DNA of 64,000 nt from Chamaecrista fasciculata (GCA_003254925.1 QANZ01029088.1:236256-300255); one strand, 5' to 3'. Positions 29,065-41,019 are shown, counted from the first letter of the stretch. Translations and numbers: made by a program. Notes: generated by a model not told the origin, from the letters alone.

Positions 29065-29238
29065 CACCAAACTAGCACTGTCAAAACGGGCTTAGGCCCG
29101 CGGGCCGACCCGGCCCGCCCGCTAAATGGGCGGGCTTGGGTTTAAATGGGCGGGCTAAATGGCCCGGCCCGTTTAGCCCGTGGCCCGTAACGGGGCGGGG
29201 CGGGCCGGGCCGGCCCGTTTAACAGTGCTACACCAAAC
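29065..29238. mobile_element. hAT MITE with 8-bp TSD, extremely GC-rich
   Basis: A 158-bp element (29073-29230) has inverted ends tagcactgt / acagtgcta and a core of cgggc/gcccg repeats that is nearly self-complementary. Exact caccaaac duplications flank it. The duplicated block has the empty site tttcaccaaaccaagtg at 40391-40407. Confidence 0.93.
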
Positions 29239-30298
29239 CAAGTGAGACTCGGACAATTTAATCCAATCGAGGACATCTTGTGTCATGTCATGTACAAATG
29301 CGAAAACAATTTTTAGACGAGTATTATCTTTTTTTAAGTGTAAATTCATAATTTAGTTCTTAAAAGGTTACTGAACTAACAATTCAATCCTTAAAAGATT
29401 AAAATATATAATTTCATCCTCGAAAAAACTTATGCAGGTTGCTTGCATAGTCAAAAGGATAAAATACAAAAAACGTACCTGTGGTTTGGTCCGATTTCAC
29501 ATCACTGCTGTGTGGTTTAAAACGTCTCACTTTGAGTACCTGTGTGTTTTGACGTTATCAACGTTAAGTACTTGAACTTTTTTCCGTTAGAATTTAGATG
29601 GATATGCTTGTGACTCAGTGAAAAATTAAATTTTGGTCCACGAACTATGTGATAAGTTTCATTTTGGTCCTAAAACAATTTTTTAAGGTCCTTTTCTTTT
29701 TATAAAGGATCAAAATGTAAGAAAAAAACATAAATTGAAACTTTAATTGAATTTGCCCAAAAACATAAATTTCTCTTCATCCTGTCCTCTCACGTCACTT
29801 CACCTACTTCTTCACTCTTCCAACCATTCCACCATTTGTTCAATCTCTCTCTCCTCCCTTGTTCTCTTCCCCTTCCTCATCCTCACTCTCTCTCCTCTGC
29901 CGTCAAGATCGTCGCGACCACCGTCTGTATCATCATCGTCTGTCGTCGTCGTCTACATCATCATCGTCTGCCGCCGTCGTCTGCATCATCATCGTCTATT
30001 GTTGTACAAAAGGACCAAGAATGCAGTTTTTGGGACGTGCAATGGAATTTTGTGCTTGACAAGCTATCCAAGACAGATACGAGTATAAGCCCTTGGGAGA
30101 ACCACACCTCAAAAGCTAGCTGTTGAAGTTGGAGAGCCCAAGATCTTATATAGTGCTTTACCTTCATCTAACTACCCGATGTGGAACTCGTATCAAAGAC
30201 CCCAAGTTTACCCGTCTCTTTTTCTCCAAACACCACAAAAAGAATAATTCAGTTTTGGAGACAATAGTATTCTGTGCTGACACAGGCTCTCTCAATCA

Positions 30299-30431
30299 CC
30301 TTTGAATCTATTCTCTGAGAGTTTCTGGATGGAGAACTAGATCCTCTGGAAGAGCTATGTCCAAAGAAGTTAAGTTTACTGATTTTCTTTGAGAAAGATG
30401 TCATAAGTTTACGCGAACCAGACTTTGCCAT
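30299..30431 (-). pseudogene. Captured exon-like fragment inside the MULE
   Basis: An ATG at 30431 opens a Ser/Lys/Arg-rich peptide (MAKSGSRKLMTSFSKKISKL, then NFFGHSSSRGSSSPSRNSQR). It runs to a donor-like aaag|gtgattg at about 30299. Beyond that the frame goes on only 16 codons. I do not recognise the parent gene. The basic serine-rich start could be an N-terminal exon of a plant gene. Called only as a probable captured fragment. Confidence 0.35.
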
Positions 30432-30764
30432 GTACTAGTAGACTACTAGTTTCCTTACGCAATCCGAACTTAATTCCCCTTTAACTTAACTAAATCTTAT
30501 CAACCTAGTCCTACTAAATAAACAAATATCATAGAAAACATTTAAATAAATACAAAGTATATCTTTTACTCCCGATTAATTAAAATGTGTGTATCAATGT
30601 ATGTGATTTGGGGTTTGTTGAGTAGAATTTGATGATGATGATGATGAAGAGAGTAGAATTCTGATTATTTCTGATTTGATTTGATGAGTAGAATTTGAAA
30701 TTTGTATGAGGAATGATGGGTTGTTGAGTTTATGGGAAGAAGATGATGATGAAGAGAGTGTTTG

Positions 30765-30860
30765 GCTAGGTTTTAGGGTTTAGGGATTTAGGGGTTAGGG
30801 TTTTAGGGTTTAGGATTTTAGGGTTTTAGGGTTTAGGGTTTTATGATTTAGGGTTTTAAA
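30765..30860 (+). repeat. Degenerate telomere-like (TTTAGGG) tract
   Basis: Repeated ttttaggg/tttaggg units with point changes sit inside the Mutator-like element. A smaller related patch occurs near 48720-48750. Confidence 0.75.
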
Positions 30861-32121
30861 TATTTTTTTTTATTTCAATTTAGTCCTTGTGTATCAATTT
30901 AGTCCCTGAAAGATTCTTGGATTAAGGACTAAATTGGAATGTTTGGAAGAGTTTTAAGACACTTTACAATTTTATTTTGATGATTTGAAACTAAAATGAA
31001 TTAAAATGAGAGGGGGAAGTTGAGAATAATGAGATAAGAATGAGGCAATGATAAAATTACATTTTGGAGATCAATTATAAATTGGAGATAAATTTGTGGT
31101 TGAACTAAGAATAACAGTTAAAATTGCGATAAAATCACATTTTAGAGATCAAAACAGAAAAAATGTGAAACTTTAAGGACAAAAATGAAATAAAAAATAG
31201 CTTTTATGGCCAAAATGAAACTTATTTCATAGTTTGAAACCAAAAATGAGATTTTAACTCTTGAGTGGAAATCAACGACTAAGATGAAACCAACGGTTAA
31301 GATACAATAGAAATCGACGGCTAAGATACATTGAAGATCGATGGCTAAGATTGCACCACGTCAACATTTTCTATGAAAATTAACGGAACAAAAACATATG
31401 TACCCTAGTTGCTAAACGACACATATCTCATGTACCCAAAGTGAGACGTTTTAAACCACACAACAGTGATGTGAAATCGGGTCAAACCACAAGTGCGTTT
31501 TTTGTATTTTACCCTAGTCAAAAATATGAAATTCATCATCCTAAACTCAAATTTCACGATTCAGCCTCCAAAAATGTACTTGAAGATAGAGGATTTCGCG
31601 TTTTTTAGGCTAAATCGTGAAATTTGAGTTTAAGATAGTAGATTTTGTATTTTTTACCATGTACATGACCTACATGTGTTTTTTTTGTCAAGAGGTAACG
31701 AAAAAGATTTTTTGGGCACCAATGTGCTAACCATGAATAGAATAAGGTACCAAATGTCCTATTTGAGAAAACAGGGCACCAAGGTAGAAATGGTTCATAC
31801 CTCTAAATACCAAAGTATAATTTACTCAAACGAAAAAGAATAAACTTTAGAATAACGTCACTAAAATTGTCCAAAAAGAGATGTTACTAAAAAGTAAATT
31901 TTATGGACTACTCTTAAGAGGTGTCACTTATAAACTCACTTTAATCCTATATTTTTAGCTTTTATTTTTTAATTTAACTTTTCATTGGTGACCAAAGTTT
32001 CCATGTCCAAAGCCATTTCCATGACAACTTTTTGTCGTGGCTTTTCTTGCCAAATAAAGGAGCATTTAAAGGCGTCTCTTTTTCTTCTTTTTCTTTTTCC
32101 ACACTTGAAACTCTTATACAA

Positions 32122-32284
32122 TGAGCTATAGTAACATACTAACACCCCTAACCCGAAGTTACTAACCAAACCTATTTGGCCTTTCAAATTCACGTTAACT
32201 TAATTGAGCTATAACATACTAACACCCCTAACCCGAAGTTACTAACCAAACCTATTTCGCCTTTCAAATTCACGTTAACTTAAT
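32122..32284. repeat. Local tandem duplication of about 80 bp
   Basis: gagctatagtaacatactaa through cacgttaacttaatt occurs twice in a row (32122-32206, 32207-32284). The paralogous sequence near 21050-21105 holds only part of it, so the doubling is specific to the copy 2 block. Confidence 0.8.
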
Positions 32285-33043
32285 TGATAATATTATAACT
32301 AAACTTCTAAGCAAACGAGTGAGCTATCAACTATCTTACACTAATCTTCTAAGTCGAGATTGGAAGATGAACATTTATCCGCAAAAGGTTATCCCAAGTG
32401 ATTTGGTCAAACTATGTTTTGTTTTTTGAACCATAAGTGTTCTAGGCCCATTCACACCCATCATCAATTCGAAAGAAAATTAGTCTCATTCCAATAAAGT
32501 AAGATTATAAAGTGGAGAAAGATCTAAATCAACCCAAAAGAACTCTCAAGACTCTCAAGCAGAAATGATTGCCAGAGTTAGAAGGACCATTTAAGCAAGC
32601 ACCTACAGTAAGGTCCATCCATCCACACATGCCCAAACTGGCTCTGATACTACGTAGCTCTCAAGGGAAAAAGATTGCCTCATTATATATATAAATTTAG
32701 AAGGCTATTTAACCAAGCAATGTGGGACTTCAACATAAAAACAACAAAATTCTCTCAAAATATTTAATATAGTTATATTGCCAAAAAATATTTAATATAG
32801 CTATATTCCGAAGTCAAAATAAAAATTTTAGTGGCACAACAAAGCCATACATGAGAAGATCAGTAAGACTATAAAATTGCAACCCTTTCCGAGTGTATTT
32901 CCTAAATTTTCTGTCGAAAAGAAAGAATAGAAAGGTTCCGAGGGGAGGATAAGAAATGTACGCCACCAAGGTAAAGAAAGGTAAGAAAAGATAATACTAT
33001 GTTACTATTAAGACAAAAGATACATTGTTACAACAGAACACAG

Positions 33044-33217
33044 CTCATCTCAATACAGAAGGGCCAACCCAGTTCGAGTCTCCACTTGGTGGGAGTGCTG
33101 GGGAAGAGAATATACTAGCAATCTTACCCCTACTTTTTTGCAGAGGCTGGTTCGAACCCACTATCTCAGACCCCACGGCAAGTGTGCTTACCGCTGAGCC
33201 AAACTCATCTCAATACA
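33044..33217 (-). mobile_element. tRNA-derived SINE with 14-bp TSD downstream of EPSPS-2
   Basis: The insert at 33058-33203 shows on minus box A (tggctcagcggtaagc) and box B (ggttcgaacc). It is flanked by exact ctcatctcaataca copies (33044-33057, 33204-33217). Copy 1 has the uninterrupted empty site (about 21615-21630). This SINE family differs from those at 14794 and 39367. Confidence 0.92.
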
Positions 33218-33262
33218 AATTGAAATTATTATAAGTCGCAAGCAAGGCACTAAAATACTCCG

Positions 33263-33300
33263 GGGGGGGGGGGGGGGGGNNNGGGGGGGGGGGGGGGGGG
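33263..33300. other. G homopolymer broken by unknown bases
   Basis: About 37 G with a 3-base n gap. Copy 1 has ordinary unique sequence at this site (actcgacggaaaacc). It is most likely an assembly or sequencing artefact, or a G-run that could not be read through. Confidence 0.85.
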
Positions 33301-33376
33301 AAACAGGCAAACCATATCCTTACTGTTTTGTGAGTACTGTACTTCCCTCTCTGTCCTAATAAATGTACTTATCTGT

Positions 33377-36300
33377 TTAGTGCTTTGTGAACTTCTCAAG
33401 GACTTCAAAGTAGTCAGGGAATGATTTTCGGGAGCAACCGGGATCCTTGATGGTTACCGGAACATCCCCACAAGCAGCAAGAGAGAATGCCATGGTCATT
33501 ATATGTGTCTATCGAAGTGACTCTCAGTTTCTCAGGTGGAGTAATCACACAGTAGTCAGGGCCTTCTTCAACTGTTGCTCCTAGCTGAGATAATATGAAA
33601 AATAGTCAGTGACGTGCAGAAATGTTAGTGACGGTAAATTCAATAATAAATGGATTATGTGCAGACATGCTAGAAAGCTTTTCAATGAAATACATACATC
33701 CTAATGATTAATTTAGTTTATCAATTTTCCAAAGACCAGGCCTATTTTATACTTCCTTGATTGGCAAGGTAAAACACTAAAACCAACATTGAAAGCAGCA
33801 AGGAACTCACCTTCCTAAGTTCTGTGCAGATCGCAATCATCCTTTCTGTCTCTTTCACTCTCCAACTTGCCACTGTAAAATACCGAAAAGGAATCAATAG
33901 GAGTCTGAGCTGTTAAAGTTTACCAGATAATGAAGCACATGACTGAGAAGCCAAGCTGATTCCCCTTCCACTTTCAGTTAACATATAGGAAAAGAAAAGG
34001 ACTACTCAAAATGCTTAAGAAGTTTCTATTTCTTTAGGTTAGGCTTTCCCTGACAAGAAAAGATCATACATACTATATAATAAAAGATTTTGCAATAACG
34101 AATCTACTGAGTGTATATATATTATGTAAGTTTCAGAGATAAGATGGTTACAAATACTTTCATTCCTGTACTATGCAAGCTCAGGGAGAAATCTTTGGCC
34201 AAAAAATAATTGAAGAAAGCTCAGGGAGAAATCCTCAATAATTCTCTCACCCCAAAGTTCCACAAGGAAAAAAGAAGGCCAAAGAAAATCCATACAGGCG
34301 TGTTAACATTTCACTCATTATAATGACATCAACAAAGCATGCCAGCATGCCCAAAATAATTTCAGGAGGTAGTTACTCTAATGTCTAATATACATGTAGT
34401 TATACCAATTTTGCTAACCATGGCAAACGTAAGTATTAAATAAAGACTCTTTTAGAGCCAAAAAAGGGATAAAGGTAAGTACCGTCTCTTATAGCTGTAG
34501 GGCCTTTAGCAAATAATGCAACAACAGCAAGTGTCATAGCAACATCTGGCATCTTGTTCATATTGACATCGATACCCTGCAAAACTTTCTGACCTGAAGA
34601 GTCTCGTGGTGGTCCAGTTACAGTGACACTGGTATCTGTCCAGCTAATTTTAGCTCCCATCGTCTCAAGAACTTCAGCAAATTTAACATCTCCCTTTAAA
34701 AAAGAAGTATATAGTTAAATAAAAGTAAGAGTTAATAAATAAATAATTGAAATATGAAATGAACAACCTACAGTAGTACATTTCTTACACATAGCCAGTA
34801 GCTGTTTCCCTATCAAGATGTCATAAATTATTAGAGATATTCACAAACACTTCAATGTTGCATTAGGAACTAGGAAGTCATATTTCAGGCAGTTGAATGA
34901 TCAAAACTACTCTCAAATAAATTGACATTAGTGTAAATCTTAAGAATGATTAATGCACATTTACTCTTTATTTGAAAGTCGTAATACAGGAAAATTATTA
35001 AAGGCCAGTCTCATCCAATTTAAGAACAGTTGAAACAGAGTTACATGTCTAATTGACAACACCTAATCGACAAACTAGGTTTTTCCTTTAATGAAGGGAC
35101 TTCAAAACATCCAAACCTGGCGCCTATTTGTATGTAAAAAGAAATTCAAAGAACTCTATATGGCTATACCAGAGAGGATACATGTATATATGGGAAACGT
35201 TTACCAGAGAGGATAATCAGAAAAGCATTTATTGAAGGGCTGGAAAAGAAAAGTCAATAACAATTACCTGTAAACTGCTTGTTCCACAGCCTTTAACAGT
35301 GATAGTCCCGCCAGTGACTGCCGCACCAGCTAGGAAGTAACTGGCACTTGAAGCATCACCTTCGACAAAGGCATTTCTAGGAGACCTGATGGGAAAATTT
35401 AGGTTGTTAACCTCATGAAAGCCAGATGTAACTAAACGAAGCACCTATAGTTTAAAGAAACCTACTTGTACTTTTGTCCTTCTTTGACCAAGAACCTATC
35501 CAAGTTATCATTATGTTCCACAGAGACTCCAAAGCGCTCCATCAACTTTATAGTCATTTCAACATATGGAACAGAAATGAGTCTGTCAATAATCTCAATT
35601 TGCACATCACCAAGAGCCAAAGGAGCTGCCATAAGCAAAGCAGTTAAGTACAGACTGCTAATTGATCCAGACAGCTTCACCTGCAAGCATATTCAAACTG
35701 GGTAAAAATCAAACTACCATTGGAGAGAATATAGCAGGGGGAGAATAACCTCAAAAGCTTAGCAATAAATACGAATGCACAATGGCTGACCTCACTCACA
35801 CAAGTATACCAGCATAGATGGCTTAGTCATATCATCCAATCTGTGAAATACTCATAAATGAAAAAACAATTTTTTTTTTGTTTTCTTTTACTCATTCAGT
35901 GATTTGTTGCCAAAAAATGGTTTCCAACCAAGAAAAATGAGTGTAAACAACTAAAAAAAGAAAAAAAAAATCCTTCTTTAATACTTCGGAACAGCATCCT
36001 TTCACTTAAACTGGGTGGAAAGACCCAAAAATAAATTACAAGTTCAAATTTCTCCAGGCTTCCTTTAAGTAGTTACACTTATTCTAGCCTCCCCATCCTC
36101 CCAAAATAAAAAGGAGAAAAAAATGAAAACTTGTGAGAGAATCAGCTAAAGTTTCAAAAGAAAGATAAGAAAACATTAAGTTTAAATGAAATTAAAAAGA
36201 AACAATTAGATATGCCTTACAATCTAAGCTCTTTTCACCCGCTACCTTTTTAATCAGCGTCATAATAGTTGTTCTTAAAAGGAAAGAATACTGCTACCGG

Positions 36301-38172
36301 AGGTTGCTCTCCTAAAAGATAAAATCTTTTGGCCCAAAAACGTGAAGTTCTAGATCCCTGGAAAAGAATTTAAAATAGCAGACATTGATACTGGTGCAAG
36401 TAGATACAACACAAATGAAAATATTGATCAAGCAAGTGAAAGCCTCTACTCAGTTAATACAAGGCGGACCTTTCCACCTGGAAGTCCTCCCTTCCCAATA
36501 ACCTGAACAGGTGGACAGTTTGTGCCATGAAAACAATCAACATCTGCTCCAAGCTGCTTAAGACCAGTAACCAAATCCCCAATTGGCCTCTCTCTCATTC
36601 GGGGCACCCCATCAAGTATGTAGCTGAAATATTAACATATGATATGTCAACATTGTGACTCAAACTAGCATTCAGGATAGTATATACAATTCAACAGAAG
36701 ATAAAGTTAACCACTGGAAAGACATTGGAGTGCACTTCCGATGAGACAACCTATTCATATGCTAGAGCTTAACTGGCCAATTGTATGATTTAAAAAATGG
36801 AAGAGAGAAAAGATACAATTCTTGTTGAGAATATGTTTAGTCAGAAAATATTACAGAACGAGTCTGCTGCAGTTAGTCATATAATGCAGAAGTACTAAAC
36901 TTTCATAAAGAAATTTCCTCTTTGGCATATTACACTTTCTTTCAAAAAATTATCTCTCAATAAACAGAAGATAATTTTGAATGTTTTAACGTGCATGAAA
37001 AAGTAACAACAAAGTATGATTCAAAGGGAGTAATATCAAAGCTAGTGATGAGTGATTGTACATAAGAGAAACCTTGCGTTTCCACCGGCAGCAGTCACAG
37101 CTGCTGTCAAAATACGAATTGCAGTACCAGCATTTCCAAGGAATAAGTTAACTTCATCTTTGGACTCTGTACCAGTGGGAAATTTTCCTCCACATCCTTC
37201 TACTATTGCTTGTTTGATTGTGTAATCCACTTCAACACGCAGTCCAAGGGTTTTCAATGCACCAACCATGTAATGAATATCCTCACTATTCAACAAATTG
37301 TCTACCACAGTTCTTCCCTGAATTCCAAAACAAGATAAAGAAAGACTAAATCAATAGCTGTTTTCATTAACAAACACTTAGCAGTCATGTAACTACTAGG
37401 AAACTAAATTCATTAGTAAAATTAAACAGATGCACAAGGGTTTCACCCTAGAGGATATTCCACCTTCCAAATTAAAGGATAGGCTTCTACAATTCCAAGG
37501 TTCTAGTGATAATCTTTGTTGAAAAGATGTGCCAAAATCATGAGAATGAAGTTAATAACGTAGAAACTACCATATTTTGCACAAACTTAAAACCATCTCA
37601 CAACTTGGTTTATAAATAGTCAAAGCGTATTTTCGTAAGAATTTGAAAACAAAATTTATAAGGTTAGTAATGCAGAGGATCCTGAAAAGTGGGAAGCCAC
37701 AGAGCATACTTACAATAGTTATCTCATGATTCCAATTTATACTACTATCTAAAACGCAAAAACAACAAAACTGAGTGAAAAATCAAAATCAAGATTCAAG
37801 AAGTAAATCAAGCTTCTGGAACAATCTAAACAAAAGCTATAAGAGAATCCTAACCTCTGAGAGAGCAGCAAGAAGGAGAACCCGATTGGATAGCGACTTG
37901 GATCCAGGCATCGTAATGGTACCGGAGATATCCTTGATGGGCTGCAATACGATCTCCGGCGCCGTTGACGGCTTCTCTGCGGCGGCAACGGAGTCAGAAA
38001 CCCTAATTTCGCTCCCATTCTCACGCTTGAAACCCCAAGATTTTGAAGTGCCCCGAAGCTGTGATCTCAAAGATACCGAATTCGAAGATCTGGGTTTATG
38101 GGAATTGGAAGCGAAGTGAGAAACTTGAGTGGCTTGAGCTCCCTTGTGGATTCTAGCAGCAGCATGAGCCAT
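33377..38172 (-). pseudogene. EPSP synthase, copy 2 (complete exon set, frameshifted)
   Basis: All eight exons are present with GT-AG borders: 38172-37855, 37317-37073, 36623-36470, 35680-35466, 35385-35268, 34693-34483, 33872-33811, 33584-33377. Exon 1 lacks 13 codons of the transit peptide compared with copy 1. Exons 2-7 stay in frame. Exon 8 has lost 11 bases within the code for DDHRMAM (near 33501), giving TYNDHGI and an early stop, so the essential C-terminal part of the active site is lost. Other changes: [11 protein letters not shown] for [11 protein letters not shown] (proline 106 in the E. coli numbering to isoleucine), SSLYLTALL for SSQYLTALL (substrate-binding glutamine lost) and SPRNAF for SPGNAF. 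These suggest relaxed selection. A truncated transcript or regulatory RNA is still possible. Confidence 0.93.
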
Positions 38173-38422
38173 TCTCTCTCTCTTTCTCTCTCTATCATTG
38201 AATTGTGAGAGAAATAGTTCCTCTTTCTTGAATCACCAAACCTGTTCAGAGAGAGGACGCTCACACAGTGACACGGCATCTTCATGTACCCACCAAGGGG
38301 ACAAGGTGTGCGCAATTTGGTCGTTGTATAATTGTGTATCATGCTATCATCAATATATACGTATGGCCATGGCATGTTGTTGAAGTAAACTAAAGATTAC
38401 CATGCTTAATGCTTATAAGTTA

Positions 38423-38779
38423 CTAGGCTTGGCGTGCCCGTGACGTTTGAATTGATTCAAAGTTGAAGATTATATTAAATTTTTATATTGATAAAAGGGT
38501 AAGTTTGGGACCAATTTGAGAAATTATACAAATATGTAAGACTCATCTAAAATAAATAAAATATTTAGGACCAATTTGAAATTACCTCATATGGAAGAGT
38601 GAGTGGAGAGAGAGAGTGGTGACATTTTTTAATTTTTAATGGTTTTTTTGTATTTTTTTAATTCATTTATTTTTTTAAAGAAGTGGGGAGAGAGTGGTGA
38701 TTTTTTTTTCTTTTTTAATTTTTTAATTCACTATTTTTGACCAACCATAAAGGGGTGGAGCCATATAATATAGTATAGA
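38423..38779 (-). mobile_element. Small non-autonomous Helitron (copy H3)
   Basis: On minus it starts TCTATACTATATTATATGGC and ends CTAG, with a decayed hairpin (cgtcacgggcacgcc) just inside. The insertion is between A and T. The interior is longer than H1 and H4 and is rich in agagagtggtga. It lies upstream of EPSPS-2. Confidence 0.8.
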
Positions 38780-38823
38780 TAACATAGTTTCAAAAAGATT
38801 AAGATATAGTGTATAGTTTAAAG

Positions 38824-39272
38824 TTTAATATCGGTTAAAATGCACTTTTAGTCCCATAATTTTTTGCTAAGGTCTCAATTTAGTCCCATAACATTTTTTG
38901 TTGCACTATTAATCCCACATCTTTTGCTCAAGTTGTAGATTTGGTCCCATGTTACACTTTTGGTCCCATATCTTTGGGTCATGTTGCATAATTGATCTTA
39001 TATTTTTTTAGTCTGGTTACATAATTGGTCTCATATATTTGGGTCAACTGCATAATTGGTTTGGATCAAGTGGGACTAGCGGTGAAATTTTTTACAAAGA
39101 TATGAGACCAATTCTGTAACCTGACCAAAAAATATGGGACCAAAAGTGATAGGGACCAAATTTGCAACTTTTTACAAAGATATGGGACCAAAAGTGCAAC
39201 AAAAAAATTATGGAACCAAATTGGGACCTTAGCAAAAGTTATGAGACCAAAAGTGCACTTTGGCTTTAATAT
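38824..39272. mobile_element. Mutator-like foldback MITE upstream of EPSPS-2
   Basis: Inverted ends ggttaaaatgcacttttagt and its partner acttttggctt-type sequence (accaaaagtgcactttggc) lie between tttaatat copies (38824-38831, 39265-39272). A ninth base may also match. It is the counterpart of 27309-27740. Confidence 0.75.
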
Positions 39273-39352
39273 TTGAAAGATCAAAATGATATATTAATTA
39301 ATCATTTTCATGAACTAAATAGTATACAGTTTTAATCTTTCAAAAACTAGAA

Positions 39353-39566
39353 AATATATTATTTTAACCAAGTTTGGTTGGCCTAGTGGTCGAGCTCACT
39401 AGATCGCTTAAGCAAGGTCGGGGGTTCGAATCTCGCCTTGTGTATGCAGCAACCAATTGACTAGCGACAGACCCTTAAATGGAGCACAGATCCGTGGAGA
39501 ATTAATCCTTGACCGGTCGGGCTGGGGGATACTTTGGAAAACAAACTATATATATATATATTATTT
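39353..39566 (+). mobile_element. tRNA-derived SINE, full length
   Basis: The body at about 39367-39552 has box A (tggcctagtggtcgagc), box B (ggttcgaatctcgcc) and a 3' region gggctgggggatactttgg ending A/T-rich. The flanks atatattattttaa and atatattattttga differ by one base. The truncated copy at 6689 shares the 3' part. It is not a working tRNA, because no acceptor stem closes. Confidence 0.88.
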
Positions 39567-40500
39567 TGATCTTTTATATGTATTTTAATCTTATAGAGAT
39601 CAAGTTGTCAGCTCAATGATATTCGGAGAACGAAGTTATTATTTTATTTCAAATGAATTTTATAAGTCATAACAAGCCTTTAAAAAACATACTATTTGAT
39701 CTTAAATTTATACTAAGTTAAAGAATTAATATCTAAATAATTGAAATACATAATTTAATCTCTAAAATATCATATTTGTAAACAATTTATTCACTGTGAT
39801 TTGATCTTAAATTTGAACTTATTTTTTTAATTTATATTTTTGTATTCTTAAATTTGTATTAAATTTATAAGTTTTTTAGCCTAAAAAATTGACTTAATTT
39901 TAGAGACTAAATAATTAAAAGTTATAATATTTTAATAATAATTGGATCTTATATTTCAATTGTTTAAAGATTAATTAATTAATTTAGTATAAATTTAACG
40001 ATAAAATCATACATTTTCTCTATAAAAAAAATATTAGAACTCATAGATTTTCATTGCTAAAATAATATAAGATTTATGTTTCTATTTTAAACTATCTATA
40101 AATATATCTTTAGTAACTATTCCAAAACTTAGTTTAATAATAAAAGATTAAAAGATCGTATTAATCAATTGACCAAGATTAGAGATTTAATAATCCATTA
40201 AATACATAATAAAAAATGTCAATCTTTTATGATATACTCAATTGAAATAGAATCATGATCAAACAATAAAAATGAATACACAAAAAGATATTCATAATTA
40301 AAAAGAATTAAAAAATACAAGTTTATTATTCGAAATTATTCTAAAGTGCATGATAAGTAGCTACGAGCTCCAAATAATATAGTGTCGTTGTTTCACCAAA
40401 CCAAGTGAGACTCGGACAAATTAATCCAATCGAGGACATCTCTCTCTCTCATGTCATGTACAAAAGGGAAAACAATTTTTAGACGAGTCTTATCTTTTTT

Positions 40501-41019
40501 AAGTTTAAATTAAAAATTTAGTTCTTGAAAGATTATTTGATTAAAAATTAGGTCCCTAAAAGATTAAAATATACAATTTAATCCTTGAAAAAAAAAATAA
40601 TATACTTTTTAATTCCTAAAAAAATAAAATAGTATACTATTTCGTCCATAAAAAGGACTAATAAATAATAAGTATAATATTTTAATCTTTCAATGACTAA
40701 ATTATATATTTCAATCTTTCAGAGATCGAGTAATCGTTAAAAAGAGTAAACTAATAATTTGGTATTTAAAAGATTATTGAAACGATCACTCGATCTCTAA
40801 AAGATTGAAATATATAATTTAGTCTTTGAAAGATTAAAATATTATACTTATTACTTATTAGTCCCTTTTATGGACTAAATAGTATACCGTTTTAATTTTT
40901 TAGGAATTAAAAAGTATATTATTTATTTTTTTCAAGGATTAAATTGTATATTTTAATCTTTTAGGGACCTAATTGTTAATCAAATAATCTTTTGAGAACT
41001 AAATTATTAATTTAAACTT
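40501..41019. repeat. Long palindromic foldback (about 235-bp arms)
   Basis: The left arm begins aagtttaaattaaaaattta and the right arm ends taatttaaactt. Between them aggtccctaaaag, tggactaaat and gatcgag sequences pair inverted around a spacer of about 50 bases. A partial left arm lies near 29325-29440 in the other duplicated block, where the Mutator-like element landed. Confidence 0.75.

Larger units (their letters stand above)
29448..31523. mobile_element. Mutator-like element (Pack-MULE candidate), 2058 bp, 9-bp TSD
   Basis: Terminal inverted repeats of over 90 bases share taaaatacaaaaaacg, tgtggtttg, gatttcacatcactg and gtttaaaacgtctcacttt. The element spans 29457-31514 and is flanked by exact tagtcaaaa copies (29448-29456, 31515-31523). 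No transposase frame is seen. The interior carries gene-like sequence on the minus strand at 30249-30431 and an LTR-like piece near 30095-30190, so it looks non-autonomous and able to carry host fragments. Confidence 0.85.

Noticed and set aside
29747..30126. Ser/His/Val-rich frames near 29.8-30.1 kb as genes
   Set aside because: Low-complexity tcatcatcg repeats open all three frames; no single one looks selected.
30165..30190. Second snRNA promoter on minus (ttccacatcggg then tatataag)
   Set aside because: The downstream sequence has no snRNA body and resembles a retroelement LTR, whose promoters often carry this motif pair.
33377..38172. EPSPS-2 as a functional glyphosate-tolerant enzyme
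   Set aside because: Exon 8 is frameshifted through the catalytic DDHR motif and the SSQ glutamine is lost.
39367..39450. tRNA gene suggested by boxes A and B
   Set aside because: No acceptor stem or cloverleaf closes, and TSDs plus a SINE tail are present.
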